From CAYPNP01 sp964412195 (lineage in GTDB: Bacteria > Acidobacteriota > JAAYUB01): a stretch of DNA of 64,000 bases. The position numbers were made by a program, and so were the translations under genes. Positions 55,042 to 62,988 of this stretch are shown piece by piece (the stretch's first letter is position 1; every line of letters starts with the position of its first letter). Where the stretch lies: positions 1-64,000 of the forward strand of contig CAYPNP010000010.1 of the NCBI GenBank assembly GCA_964412195.1, read 5' to 3'. A model generated the notes under the pieces. The model did not search any database. It saw only the letters and a list, made by a program, of their open reading frames with translations, and was not told the DNA's origin.

Positions 55042-56220
55042 TTATTGTCTCAGGTACAATGCCTCGTACCGGCGCGCCATGGCCTCCGCGGAGAACAGAC
55101 GCTGGAAACGGTCCAGCCCGCGGGAGGCGAATTCCTGCGCCAGGGAGGGATTGGACAGTACCTGGATGATGGCCTCCGCCAGGGCGTCCGGATCCCCCGG
55201 CCGGACCAGGAGGCCGTTGACCCCCGGTTCGACCGCGGTCGGCACTCCACCGACATCGGTGCCCACGATGGGACACCCCGCCGCCATCGCCTCCAGGAGG
55301 ATCAGCGGCAGCCCCTCCCAGATCGAGGGGAGCGCGTACACGTCAAACAGCCGGAGCAGCGCGGGGACGTCCAGCCGGGCCCCCAGGAAGCGGACGTCGG
55401 AGTCGATGCCCAAATCCCGGGCTTCCTGCCTCAGGGCCGGCTCCAGGCCCCCCTGCCCGGCCACCAGCAGGGCGGCGCGGGGAAAAACCCGGCGGATCCG
55501 CGTCATGGCTTGCAGGAGAAAGGTGATGCCCTTCTGCTCCGTCAGTCGCACGCAGGCGCCGATGATCGGCCCGTCCGGCTCGAGGCCGAATTCCCGCCGG
55601 AGGGACCCTGGATCGATCCGGACATCGTAGCGGCTGCCGTCGATCCCGTTGGGGATGGTCACGATCTTGCGGGGCGAGACATGCTCGTACTTCATCAGGT
55701 TTTGAGACGTGTGATCGGAGACCCCCACCATCCGGTGCACAAAGTGGGACATCACCCACTCCGCCAGCATGTACCGGCGCTTGTCGGGGAATTGCCGGGC
55801 ATGGTCGGTGTGCACTACCGTCCGCACCCCCGCCAGCAGCCCCCCCAGCGTCCCGTCCACCAGCGGCTGGGTGTTGTGGGTGTGGAGGACCGCGGCCTTC
55901 CGGTGCCGGAGGACCCGGGCGACCTTCAGAAACGCGAAGTAATCCGTGTGCCCGGTCCTGCCGGGGAGGAGGGTCACGGGGATGCCCAGGCGCTCGATCT
56001 CGGGTGCCAGCTCGCCCAGCCTCCGCAGGCAGAGCACCGAGACGTCGAATCGCTGGCGATCGATGAACCGGCAAAGGTTGACAACGATCTGCTGCAGTCC
56101 GCCGATCGCCAGGTCGTGGGTGATCTGGACCAGGGCGACGCGATCGGACCTCTCCGGCTGCTCCGGAATGCCGGCACGGGAGCTTTGCCTGGTGGGATCG
56201 AGCTCGGGATTCGGTTTCAC
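55042..56220 (-). CDS. family 4 glycosyltransferase
   Basis: A 392-residue GT-B enzyme. The acceptor domain has LVQITHDLAIGGLQQIVVNLCRFIDRQRFDVSVLCL; the donor domain has IIGACVRLTEQKGITFLLQAM and LPSIWEGLPLILLEAMAAGCPIVGTDVGGVPTAV with the EX7E glutamates. The start is placed at GTG 56220 because GAGGT lies just upstream and the extra 30 codons 5' read through basic, low-complexity sequence. The organisation resembles exosortase-A-type transferases that sit beside the main cluster (TIGR03088-like opening 'VQITHDLAIGGLQ'). It is expected to act in EPS synthesis. Confidence 0.9.
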   Translation of the reverse strand: MKPNPELDPTRQSSRAGIPEQPERSDRVALVQITHDLAIGGLQQIVVNLCRFIDRQRFDVSVLCLRRLGELAPEIERLGIPVTLLPGRTGHTDYFAFLKVARVLRHRKAAVLHTHNTQPLVDGTLGGLLAGVRTVVHTDHARQFPDKRRYMLAEWVMSHFVHRMVGVSDHTSQNLMKYEHVSPRKIVTIPNGIDGSRYDVRIDPGSLRREFGLEPDGPIIGACVRLTEQKGITFLLQAMTRIRRVFPRAALLVAGQGGLEPALRQEARDLGIDSDVRFLGARLDVPALLRLFDVYALPSIWEGLPLILLEAMAAGCPIVGTDVGGVPTAVEPGVNGLLVRPGDPDALAEAIIQVLSNPSLAQEFASRGLDRFQRLFSAEAMARRYEALYLRQ

Positions 56221-56291
56221 ACTACCTCGCCATTTTTCGCCCAACCGCAGCCGGAACCGGCGGATTTCCAGGTACCCTTGCCCGATCACTA

Positions 56292-56311
56292 AGTGGCACG
56301 GAAGTACCACT
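56292..56311. promoter_or_regulatory. AGTGGCAC-N5-TACCACT dyad, copy 2
   Basis: Shares all 15 fixed bases with the copy at 26527-26546, plus a following CT. It lies about 190 bp upstream of the predicted start point of the LRR-dockerin gene and 70 bp upstream of the divergent glycosyltransferase. Proposed activator site; not tested. Confidence 0.5.
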
Positions 56312-56453
56312 CTGGATCCCCCCTGGTTCCGGCCTTGGGAAGGAACGGCGGTGCCGGGGGATTCCTCCTTCCGGAGGGCATGGAAGCACCCGTCCCGCGG
56401 CCTTTGGAGACCCTGCCGCCCCCTGCGGGCCTGAACTCCGCTTCTCCGGCGAT

Positions 56454-56469
56454 TGGTTCAATGATAGCA
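56454..56469 (+). promoter_or_regulatory. weak sigma-54-type promoter before the LRR-dockerin gene
   Basis: TGGTTC-AATGA-TAGCA: GG and GC are correctly spaced but three other consensus bases differ. Start near 56480, about 140 nt before the coding region. Offered mainly because of the dyad upstream. Confidence 0.35.
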
Positions 56470-56618
56470 CAGATCGGGAAGTTGATTGGCACGGAGCGTG
56501 ATGGTCTATTTTCTTCGACCGGAGCCGTTGGGGAGGCAGATCGAACAGGGGACTCTACGCAGGCAGGAGGTGTCAAATCAAACACAAAACCGATATCCGG
56601 CATCCGCGGGGTGGCTTC

Positions 56619-58877
56619 TTGAACCCATGGGTGTGGGGGTGTATCTTCATCCTGCTGAGTTCCGCTGCCGGATGGGCCAACATCCCCCAGACCGAGCGGG
56701 ACGCCCTGCTCGCCCTCTATACCAGCACGCAGGGCGACGCCTGGACGAACCGCACGGGGTGGCTGGGCGATCCGGGGACTGAACCGGGCTGGTTTGGCGT
56801 TACCTGCGATGAAGCCAACACTCACGTCATCGGAATCGAGCTGCCAAGCAACAATCTCACGGGATACATCCCGCCGCAGATTGGCGACTTCCCCCAGCTG
56901 CAAATCCTGGTTCTGACCTGGAATGGGCTGTCGGGATCGGTGCCGGCCGAAATCTGCAATCTGGGCATCCTGAGGTCCCTCCGTCTGGGCTCGAATCAAC
57001 TTTCGGGACCACTCCCTTCCAATGTCGGGGACATGACCAGCCTGCTGGACTTCTACCTGGGAAACAACTCGATCAGCGGCTCCCTGCCCGCCTCGCTGGG
57101 CAACCTGGCCGACCTGGAAATCCTGAATTTCAGCGACAACCAGTTCTCCGGTGGCATTCCTCCCGAACTGGCAAACCTGACGAACCTGACGACATTGTAT
57201 CTGGCCGGCAATCAGTTGAGCGGTCCGTTGCCCGAGTGGCTTGGCTCGCTGAACTACCTGGTGGACCTGCAGCTTTATAACAACCAGTTCACCGGAGGCA
57301 TCCCCGCCTCTTTGGGCAACCTCTCGCAGCTGGTGTCCCTCAACCTCTCGGGCAACGGGTTGACCGGCGAGATCCCCGCCGCCCTGGGCAACTTGGGGAA
57401 CCTGCAGTACCTTCAACTGGCCGGCAATCCGCTCAGCGGCAGCATTCCGCCCGCCTTGGGAGGCCTGAGCCAGCTGTTTTCGCTGAGCCTCGGCGAATGC
57501 GGCCTCACCGGAGGCATCCCGTCCGAGCTGGGCGGCCTCGCCGCGTTGCACACCCTGTACCTCGAGTTCAACGATCTGTCCGGGCCGCTGCCGTCCTCTC
57601 TCGGCTCCCTGGGCAGCCTGGAGGAAATGCTCCTCGGCTCGAACCAGTTCTCCGGCGGCATTCCGGCGGAATTCGGCGATCTCGCCGCGTTACGGATCCT
57701 GAATCTCAGCGACAATCTCCTCTCCGGATCCATTCCGGATTCCCTGGGCTCGCTGTCGAATCTCGAGGCCCTGGACCTGAGCCTCAACGACCTCAGCGGC
57801 CCGATCCCGCCGGAACTCGGGAGCCTTCCCCTGCTCAAGGATCTGAACCTCAGCGACAACGGCCTGACCGGAGCCATCCCGCCAGAACTTGGGAATCTGG
57901 TGTCGCTGAAGAGCCTGGATCTTGAAACCAACCAGTTGAGCGGGGCCATCCCGCCGCAGCTGGCCTCGCTGACCCACCTCACCCGCATGGACTTGACCTG
58001 GAACCAGCTGACCGGCGGCATCCCGGTCGAATTGACCGGTCTGGCCAACCTCCAGATCTTGCGCCTTGGGCGCAACCCGCTCAGCGGCGAGCTGCCGCCG
58101 GAGCTGGGGGGCTTGGCCAACCTTCAGGAATTGGGAATCTTCCTGACCGGGATTGACGGGCAGATCCCGGACACGCTGGGCAACCTGACCAACCTGCAGC
58201 ACTTATACCTGCATGGGAATGCCCTGATCGGCGAGATCCCCTCCACCCTCCAAAATCTGATCAACCTCTCCCCCGCGGCCGGGGGATGGGAGTCCGGACT
58301 CCGGCTCGAAAACAACGCGGTGCACACCACCGACGACACGCTGCGGGACTTCCTCAACGCCCACCAGTACGAGGGGGATTTCGAAGCCACCCAGACGGTC
58401 GCCCCCACGGCGCTGGTCTGGACTCCGGACAGCCCCACCCGGGGCACCCTGAGCTGGGACGCCATCGGGTACACGATCGATGTCGGTGGCTATCTGGTCT
58501 ACTCCTCGCCCACGGGTCTCGCTCCCTACACGCTCTTGGGCGACACCGGCGACAAGCAGGTCACCGCCATCTCCCTGGACACCGTCCCCGGCACGACCTA
58601 CCATCTGTTCGTGCAATCCTACACGCTGCCCCACGATGCCAATCCCAACCTGGTGATGAGCGAATTCAGCGACGAGCTGGTCGTCACGGCAGGTGGACTC
58701 CTGGGAGATCTCAACATGGACGGGGAGGTGGACGCCGCCGATGTGGTGATTCTGGCGGGCTACCTGGGCGGCAGCCTGACCGGCATCCCGGCCGGCCTGG
58801 GAGCGGCGGACCTCGACGCCAATTCGCAGGTGGACGCGGTCGACCTGGCGATCCTCCTCCACGTGTTGATCCCCTGA
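56619..58877 (+). CDS. secreted plant-type leucine-rich-repeat protein with dockerin
   Basis: A 752-residue exported protein. A signal peptide (WVWGCIFILLSSAAGWA) precedes an LRRNT-like cap (ERDALLALYTSTQGDAWTN, then WFGVTCD). Twenty consecutive 24-residue repeats follow (about residues 75-550) of the plant receptor type, LxxLxLxxNxLxGxIPxxLG. Then comes a fibronectin-III-like domain (about 590-690). The C-terminus is a type I dockerin with two calcium loops (GDLNMDGEVDAADVVIL and ADLDANSQVDAVDLAIL). It should be a surface or extracellular scaffold or adhesin attached through a cohesin. No ATG lies in frame: TTG 56619 or GTG 56631 are the standard choices, while an ATC at 56577 follows a perfect AGGAGG. 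A hairpin lies just after the stop. Confidence 0.88.
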   Translation: MNPWVWGCIFILLSSAAGWANIPQTERDALLALYTSTQGDAWTNRTGWLGDPGTEPGWFGVTCDEANTHVIGIELPSNNLTGYIPPQIGDFPQLQILVLTWNGLSGSVPAEICNLGILRSLRLGSNQLSGPLPSNVGDMTSLLDFYLGNNSISGSLPASLGNLADLEILNFSDNQFSGGIPPELANLTNLTTLYLAGNQLSGPLPEWLGSLNYLVDLQLYNNQFTGGIPASLGNLSQLVSLNLSGNGLTGEIPAALGNLGNLQYLQLAGNPLSGSIPPALGGLSQLFSLSLGECGLTGGIPSELGGLAALHTLYLEFNDLSGPLPSSLGSLGSLEEMLLGSNQFSGGIPAEFGDLAALRILNLSDNLLSGSIPDSLGSLSNLEALDLSLNDLSGPIPPELGSLPLLKDLNLSDNGLTGAIPPELGNLVSLKSLDLETNQLSGAIPPQLASLTHLTRMDLTWNQLTGGIPVELTGLANLQILRLGRNPLSGELPPELGGLANLQELGIFLTGIDGQIPDTLGNLTNLQHLYLHGNALIGEIPSTLQNLINLSPAAGGWESGLRLENNAVHTTDDTLRDFLNAHQYEGDFEATQTVAPTALVWTPDSPTRGTLSWDAIGYTIDVGGYLVYSSPTGLAPYTLLGDTGDKQVTAISLDTVPGTTYHLFVQSYTLPHDANPNLVMSEFSDELVVTAGGLLGDLNMDGEVDAADVVILAGYLGGSLTGIPAGLGAADLDANSQVDAVDLAILLHVLIP

Positions 58878-58882
58878 CCGCC

Positions 58883-58913
58883 GGCGTGCCCCGATCCGCC
58901 ATGACGGCACGCC
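58883..58913 (+). terminator. hairpin after the LRR-dockerin gene
   Basis: GGCGTGCC (58883-58890) and GGCACGCC (58906-58913) form a perfect 8-bp stem six bases after the stop codon. No U-tract follows, so termination would not be classical. The remainder of 58914-59153 shows nothing assignable. Confidence 0.4.
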
Positions 58914-59153
58914 CGGTGTCGGGAGTTCCGGTCCAGGATGGGGAGGTGCCGGACAGACCTCCGGCGATACGGGCCTTTGGACAGGAACCGGACCGGCCCG
59001 CAGGGGCGCCATCTGAAGATCCGCAATCGACCGGATACTCACGCCAACTGCCGAATTCAACACTCCCGGATTGGCCGGGCGGCGTCCTGCCTTCGATCGC
59101 CTGGCTCGATCGTCCGACTGCCGGTCGTCCGGAGGACTGAACGGCCGCCCGAA

Positions 59154-59648
59154 TCAGTCGCCGTACATGAATTTCATGGCCACCAGGTCGACGAGGTTGT
59201 GAACGAAATTATCGTCCAGATCCACCCGGCGGAAGGAGTCGATGAGCGGATCATCGGCGCGCAGGTCGTCTGCGAGGTAGTAGGCAAAGATAATCAGATC
59301 ATCGCTGTTGAAAAGGTCATCTCCGTTGATGTCGCCTTCGGTACCGGTGTACACCCTCAATTCTTTCGAAGGAAGGCTCTCCACGCCGGTCTTGCTGATC
59401 GATGTCACGTAATAGGTGTAGGTCACCTGCGGCTCGATGGTGGAATCGCAAAAAATGGTGGTCCGCAGGGGATTGGAATTCAATCGCTCAAAAGTGGAAC
59501 CGTCGTCGCTGCGGTAGAGATTGTACCCGACCGCGCCCCGAACCCGGTCCCAGCCCAACCGGTACGCAAACCCCATTGCGGCAACCGGCAGGAGCAGGCT
59601 CATCAGCAGCCATCCGATGATCAGGCGAGGGAGAACTGCGTGCTTCAT
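59154..59648 (-). CDS. small secreted protein with fibronectin-III-like domain and dockerin
   Basis: A 164-residue exported protein: signal peptide MKHAVLPRLIIGWLLMSLLLPVAAMG, a fibronectin-III-like domain (YRLGWDRVRGAVGYNLYRSDDGS to VTYTYYVTSISKTGVESLPS), then a dockerin-like tail with calcium loops (GDINGDDLFNSDDLIIFAYYL and VDLDDNFVHNLVDLVAM). This is the same domain order as the C-terminus of the LRR protein it faces convergently. It may be a minimal cell-surface partner. Start ATG 59648 gives the best signal peptide; ATG 59657 is an alternative with GAGG upstream. The upstream region is AT-rich with direct repeats. Confidence 0.8.
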   Translation of the reverse strand: MKHAVLPRLIIGWLLMSLLLPVAAMGFAYRLGWDRVRGAVGYNLYRSDDGSTFERLNSNPLRTTIFCDSTIEPQVTYTYYVTSISKTGVESLPSKELRVYTGTEGDINGDDLFNSDDLIIFAYYLADDLRADDPLIDSFRRVDLDDNFVHNLVDLVAMKFMYGD

Positions 59649-59710
59649 GCGCCCCATCCGGAAGAACCTCGACTCGAGCTGGCCTCCGACCTGGTTGAAA
59701 TTATCGCAGA

Positions 59711-59719
59711 AGTGTAGCA
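59711..59719 (-). promoter_or_regulatory. extended -10 element of the small dockerin gene
   Basis: Minus strand TGC-TACACT, with no good -35 box, about 60 bp before the ATG. Weak core promoters of this type usually need an activator, consistent with the repeats upstream. Confidence 0.35.
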
Positions 59720-59725
59720 TTATTT

Positions 59726-59783
59726 TGTGATTTATGACACAAATTTGACTAATTTTACGAGTATTTATGACACAAACGTCACA
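59726..59783. promoter_or_regulatory. paired TTTATGACACAAA sites, CRP-like
   Basis: TTTATGACACAAA occurs at 59731-59743 and 59764-59776, exactly 33 bp apart (about three helical turns). The first lies inside TGTGATTTATGACACA (59726-59741), close to the TGTGA-N6-TCACA pattern of CRP/FNR-family sites; the second overlaps TGACACAAACGTCACA (59768-59783). Probable regulator binding sites for the small dockerin gene. Confidence 0.45.
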
Positions 59784-59857
59784 AATACCGTCAAGAAGAA
59801 GCCATCCGGTCCGGACAGGAGGCCGATCCGGGGGAATGGAGCCGCCGGGCGAATCGC

Positions 59858-60619
59858 TCACTCCATGGTGACGCGGGCGAGGGTGAGGACGTAAATGCGC
59901 TCGACACCCGCCTCGGTGAGTGCCCGGCAGCAGGCGTTCAGGGTGGCGCCGGTGGTGAAGATGTCGTCCACGAGCAGCACGGAGGCCAGTCCTGCCACGG
60001 CGCGCGGGCGGACCGCATAGGCGCGGCGGACGTTGGCTTCCCGCTCGTCCACGGGCAGTGATGACTGGACCGCCGTGGCGCGCGCCTTGCGCAGCAGCCG
60101 CCGGTGGGGCAGGCCGGCGGCCCGGGCCGTCCGCCGGGCCAGCAGCGCCGACTGGTCGAATCCGCGGGCGCGCAGGCTCCGCGGGTGCAGGGGCACGTGG
60201 GTGACCGCCTGGATGCCCAAGCCGGCATAATGGGTCTGGTAAACCTCCGCCAGCAGGGCGGCCAGCGGGATGTGCAGCCGGGATTGCTTCTCAAACTTGT
60301 AGTGATGGATCAGCTGGCGCAGGGCGCGGTCGTAGGTCCCCGCCGCCCGGGCCCGGTCGAACAGGAAGGCGCCCTCCCGGCAGAAGCGGCAGGCCGACCG
60401 CTCCGAAACGTCGCCCAGGGGGTAGCCGCAACGCTCGCACTGCCCCCCCGCCAGGCCCTTGCCGGCCTCGCGGAGGCAGCCCTGGCAGGCGCCCCGTTCC
60501 ACGGGTTGTTCCAGGAAAGACCCGCACAGCAGGCAGCGGTCGGGCCAGAGGACGGTGGACAGATGTTGAAAAAGCGCCCGGGAGGGCGCCTTCAGGAATC
60601 TCCAGGGGATACGGTCCAC
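59858..60619 (-). CDS. ComF-family phosphoribosyltransferase-like protein
   Basis: A 253-residue protein. N-terminal double zinc finger (CLLCGSFLE, CQGCLRE, CERCGYPLG, CRFCREG) and a C-terminal PRTase domain with the PRPP loop VLLVDDIFTTGATLNACCRAL. The same layout is shared by ComF and GntX; in competent bacteria ComF acts in DNA uptake, elsewhere its role is unknown. Start set at GTG 60619 (AGGGG upstream); the open frame extends 40 codons further into the preceding gene without signals. It overlaps the upstream zinc-finger gene's end by no more than a few bases of leader, so likely co-transcribed. Confidence 0.9.
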   Translation of the reverse strand: MDRIPWRFLKAPSRALFQHLSTVLWPDRCLLCGSFLEQPVERGACQGCLREAGKGLAGGQCERCGYPLGDVSERSACRFCREGAFLFDRARAAGTYDRALRQLIHHYKFEKQSRLHIPLAALLAEVYQTHYAGLGIQAVTHVPLHPRSLRARGFDQSALLARRTARAAGLPHRRLLRKARATAVQSSLPVDEREANVRRAYAVRPRAVAGLASVLLVDDIFTTGATLNACCRALTEAGVERIYVLTLARVTME

Positions 60620-60627
60620 CTGCGCCC

Positions 60628-60990
60628 CTAATCGCGCAGGGTGCCCTTTTCCTTCTTCTCCTGGCACTTGATGCAGTACTTGGCCCAGGGCACCGCCTCG
60701 AGGCGCTTCGGCTCGATGGCGATCCCGCAGGCCTGGCACCGGCCGAAGCGGCCTTTTTCCAGGCGGGTCAGGGCATCGTTGATCAGGCGCAGCGTGCTGC
60801 GGTCAGCGCTGCTCTTGTTGAAGTAGAATTCCTTGGTGTAGGCGCTGGAGGCGATGTCGGCCAGATCGCTGGGATCCTCATCCACTTCCCGTCCGGAACT
60901 CTCGGACTTCTGGACGGCGTCGAGCAATTCCTGCTGCTTGGCCTGCAATTGCTTGCGAAACTTCTCCAGTTCCTTCTTCAGCATCCCCAC
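60628..60990 (-). CDS. DksA/TraR-type zinc-finger protein
   Basis: A 120-residue regulator. A helical hairpin (residues 5-80) is followed by a C4 zinc finger with Cys85, Cys88, Cys106 and Cys109 (CQACG, then YCIKCQ). DksA-like proteins bind RNA polymerase through the secondary channel and tune stress responses with ppGpp. The acidic DxxDxA tip is only partly kept (DEDPSDLADIASSAYTKEF), so activity like DksA is probable but not certain. Start GTG 60990 follows GGAG at seven bases; ATG 60984 is the alternative. Confidence 0.88.
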   Translation of the reverse strand: MGMLKKELEKFRKQLQAKQQELLDAVQKSESSGREVDEDPSDLADIASSAYTKEFYFNKSSADRSTLRLINDALTRLEKGRFGRCQACGIAIEPKRLEAVPWAKYCIKCQEKKEKGTLRD

Positions 60991-61002
60991 GTCGGTCTCC
61001 TT

Positions 61003-61476
61003 TCACTTATGGTAGGGCAGATGTTTCATGATGGTGAACGCCCGGTACAGCTGCTCCGCCAGGACCAGCGCGGCCATCTCGTGAGGCAGCGTCATCTTGG
61101 AAAGGGACAGCACCATCGCCGCCTGCTCCTTCACCCGGACGCTCAGCCCCAGGTGTCCCCCCACGACGAACACCAGCCGCCGGCGCTCCCGGAGCAGCCG
61201 CTCCTCCAGGAACCGGCTGAAGCGGAGCGAATCCATGCTCTGGCCGCCCGCGTCCAGGGCCACGCACACCGTGCCGGGCGCCAGCGCCGCCAGGATCCGC
61301 TCCCCCTCCTCTTCAATGATCCTCGCGCCGTCCTTGACTTCGTCGGAGTAGCGCGACTCCCTCAGCCCCCGCACCCGGCAGGGGCCGAAACGGCGGATCC
61401 GGTTCGTGTACTCCTCGAGCAGGTCGGCCACCGGGGGGCTCTTGACCTTGCCGATCATGAGGATTTCCAGATCCAT
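61003..61476 (-). CDS. rlmH: 23S rRNA (pseudouridine1915-N3)-methyltransferase RlmH
   Basis: A 157-residue SPOUT-fold enzyme of normal length. Motifs: MDLEILMIGKVKSPPVADLLEEYTNRI at the start, VCVALDAGGQSMDSLRFSRFL, FVVGGHLGLSVRVKEQAAM (knot SAM site) and FTIMKHLPYHK at the end. It methylates pseudouridine 1915 in helix 69 of the large subunit. Of three in-frame ATGs (61485, 61476 and a TTG at 61494) I use 61476, since its N-terminus matches the family. The gap upstream is filled with ATTGCGG-type repeats. Confidence 0.95.
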   Translation of the reverse strand: MDLEILMIGKVKSPPVADLLEEYTNRIRRFGPCRVRGLRESRYSDEVKDGARIIEEEGERILAALAPGTVCVALDAGGQSMDSLRFSRFLEERLLRERRRLVFVVGGHLGLSVRVKEQAAMVLSLSKMTLPHEMAALVLAEQLYRAFTIMKHLPYHK

Positions 61477-61539
61477 CCGCGCCATCGCCCCCAAAAAGAG
61501 GAGACAATATACGAATTTCCGACAGCACTGTCAACAAAA

Positions 61540-61681
61540 TTGCGGATTGCGAATTGCGGATTGCGGATTTCAAAATTGCGGATTGCGGATTTGGGATTGC
61601 GGATTGGGGATCTAAAATCCGCAATCCGAAATCCGAAATTTCAAGATTGGAAATTCGCAATTCGCAATTGGCAATTCGCAA
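61540..61681. repeat. ATTGCGGATT tandem repeat patch
   Basis: About 140 bp of ATTGCGGATTGCG/ATCCGCAATCCG units, including an inverted arrangement around 61600-61625, between rlmH and the sigma-54 activator gene. Same family as at 13465-13585 and 21408-21440. Confidence 0.85.
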
Positions 61682-62632
61682 TCAGAGGAGGCCGTACTTC
61701 TTGCGCTTCTCGAGGAGGGTTTTCCGGTGGATGCCGAGGACGCGCGCCGCTTCGCCGATCCGGCCGCCGGTGTCGCGGAGCACCCGACGGATGTGCTCCC
61801 GTTCCACTTCGGCCAGATCCGGCACCGCCCCCGGTGCCGCTTGCTCCCGCAGGGATGCCGGGAGGTCATTCAGGCCGATGGAGGTTCCCGGCTGCAGAAG
61901 CGTCCACCGCCGGATCAGGTTCTGGAGCTCGCGCAGGTTGCCGGGGAACGCGTATCGCCGCAACCGGTCCAGCGCGGCCGGCCCGAAGCGGACCGGGGAC
62001 ACGCGGGCGCGGGCGGCTTCCTGGCGGGCGACGAATTCCGCCAGGGCGGGCAGCTCCGCGGCCAGCTCATGGAGGGGCGGCAGGCCCACGGTGAACAGGG
62101 CCAGCCGGTAGTACAGCTCCTGGCGCAGGACGCCGCGCCGTACGAGCTCTTCGGGAGGTTCTTGCAGGATGCCGACGAATCGCGCCTGAAAGATCGTCTC
62201 GGCCGGGGCGCCCATGGGGGTGAAGCGGCCCAGCTCCACGACCCGCAGCAGCTTGGCCTGCGAGGCCGGCGACAGGCAGTCCAGCTCGTCCAGCACCAGC
62301 GTGCCGCCGTGGGCCTTGACCAGCCGGCCCTCGTGGTCGTCGGCCGCGCCGGTGAAGGCCCCGCGGACGTACCCGAAGAGTTCGGTCTCCACGAGGGCCT
62401 CGGGGAGGGACGAGCAGCTCAGCTCAACATAAGGACCGTCCCGGCGGGGGCCGAGCCGGTGGGACAGGTAGGCGAACAGGTTCTTGCCGGTGCCGCTCTC
62501 GCCCCAGATCAGGCAATTGGCGCCGGACGCGGCGATCCGGGACACGGTGTCGAGGACCGCCCGGAGCGGTCCGGCCCCAATGAAGACCGCCGCGAGGTCG
62601 TCTTCCCGCGGAACCCCGTTCGGCGCGTTCAT
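61682..62632 (-). CDS. receiver-less sigma-54-dependent activator
   Basis: A 316-residue enhancer-binding protein with only the AAA+ and DNA-binding parts. Walker A GESGTGKN at 44-51, intact sigma-54 loop GAFTGA at 91-96, GGTLVLDELDCLSP as Walker B, and a Fis-type helix-turn-helix (GRIGEAARVLGIHRKTLLEKRKKYGLL). The lack of a regulatory domain resembles PspF, so a partner protein or expression level must control it. It lies eight bases behind rsfS, forming the end of an obgE-nadD-rsfS run, an odd place for such a regulator. The ATG at 62632 has AGGTG upstream. It could also bind the EPS promoters. Confidence 0.93.
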   Translation of the reverse strand: MNAPNGVPREDDLAAVFIGAGPLRAVLDTVSRIAASGANCLIWGESGTGKNLFAYLSHRLGPRRDGPYVELSCSSLPEALVETELFGYVRGAFTGAADDHEGRLVKAHGGTLVLDELDCLSPASQAKLLRVVELGRFTPMGAPAETIFQARFVGILQEPPEELVRRGVLRQELYYRLALFTVGLPPLHELAAELPALAEFVARQEAARARVSPVRFGPAALDRLRRYAFPGNLRELQNLIRRWTLLQPGTSIGLNDLPASLREQAAPGAVPDLAEVEREHIRRVLRDTGGRIGEAARVLGIHRKTLLEKRKKYGLL

Positions 62633-62640
62633 GGGATCAC

Positions 62641-62988
62641 CTACTGGGCGAAGGAGCGGACGTCCACCGCCTTGCCGTCGGCCCAGAGCTTCTCCAGCTC
62701 ATAGAACTCGCGGGCTTCCAGCGAGAAGATGTGGACGATGAAATCGAAGTAGTCCATCAGGATCCACTCGGCGTTCTGGTAGCCCTCGACGTGCGCGGGT
62801 TTCCGGTCCTGCTGGCCGAGCTTCTCCATCAGCTCGTCGGCCAGGATCTGGATGTGCTTGCTGTTGGCCCCCGAGCAGATGACAAAGTAGTTGGTGAAAG
62901 AGGAGATTCGGGAAACATCCAGGATGCGGACATTGATGGCTTTCTTGGCATCCAGGATCTCGTGGATGGCGGTCAGGGTCTCTTTCAT
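62641..62988 (-). CDS. rsfS: ribosome silencing factor RsfS
   Basis: A 115-residue protein of the RsfS/Iojap family, which binds L14 and blocks subunit joining under starvation. Characteristic stretch: INVRILDVSRISSFTNYFVICSGANSKHIQILADEL, then EGYQNAEWILMDYFDFIVHIFSLEAREFYELEKLW. ATG at 62988 overlaps the nadD stop (ATGA), with GGAGG upstream. The nadD-rsfS order is widespread in bacteria. Confidence 0.95.
   Translation of the reverse strand: MKETLTAIHEILDAKKAINVRILDVSRISSFTNYFVICSGANSKHIQILADELMEKLGQQDRKPAHVEGYQNAEWILMDYFDFIVHIFSLEAREFYELEKLWADGKAVDVRSFAQ

Larger units (their letters stand above)
56221..56618. other. 398-bp divergent regulatory gap before the LRR-dockerin gene
   Basis: No gene. 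It contains copy 2 of the AGTGGCAC-N5-TACCACT dyad, a weak sigma-54-type promoter candidate (56454-56469), and a strong orphan AGGAGGT (56565-56571) that is not followed by an ATG in the LRR frame. Short open frames across it are not convincing. Confidence 0.6.

Noticed and set aside
56275..56311. Sigma-54 promoter on the minus strand for the glycosyltransferase at 55042-56220 (TGGTAC...GTGCC)
   Set aside because: The GG and GC pairs are one base too close, which sigma-54 holoenzyme does not tolerate well; I treat the sequence as the shared dyad instead.
56486..56501. Sigma-54 promoter candidate TTGGCACGGAGCGTGA before the LRR gene
   Set aside because: The -24 half is perfect but the -12 half lacks the GC dinucleotide.
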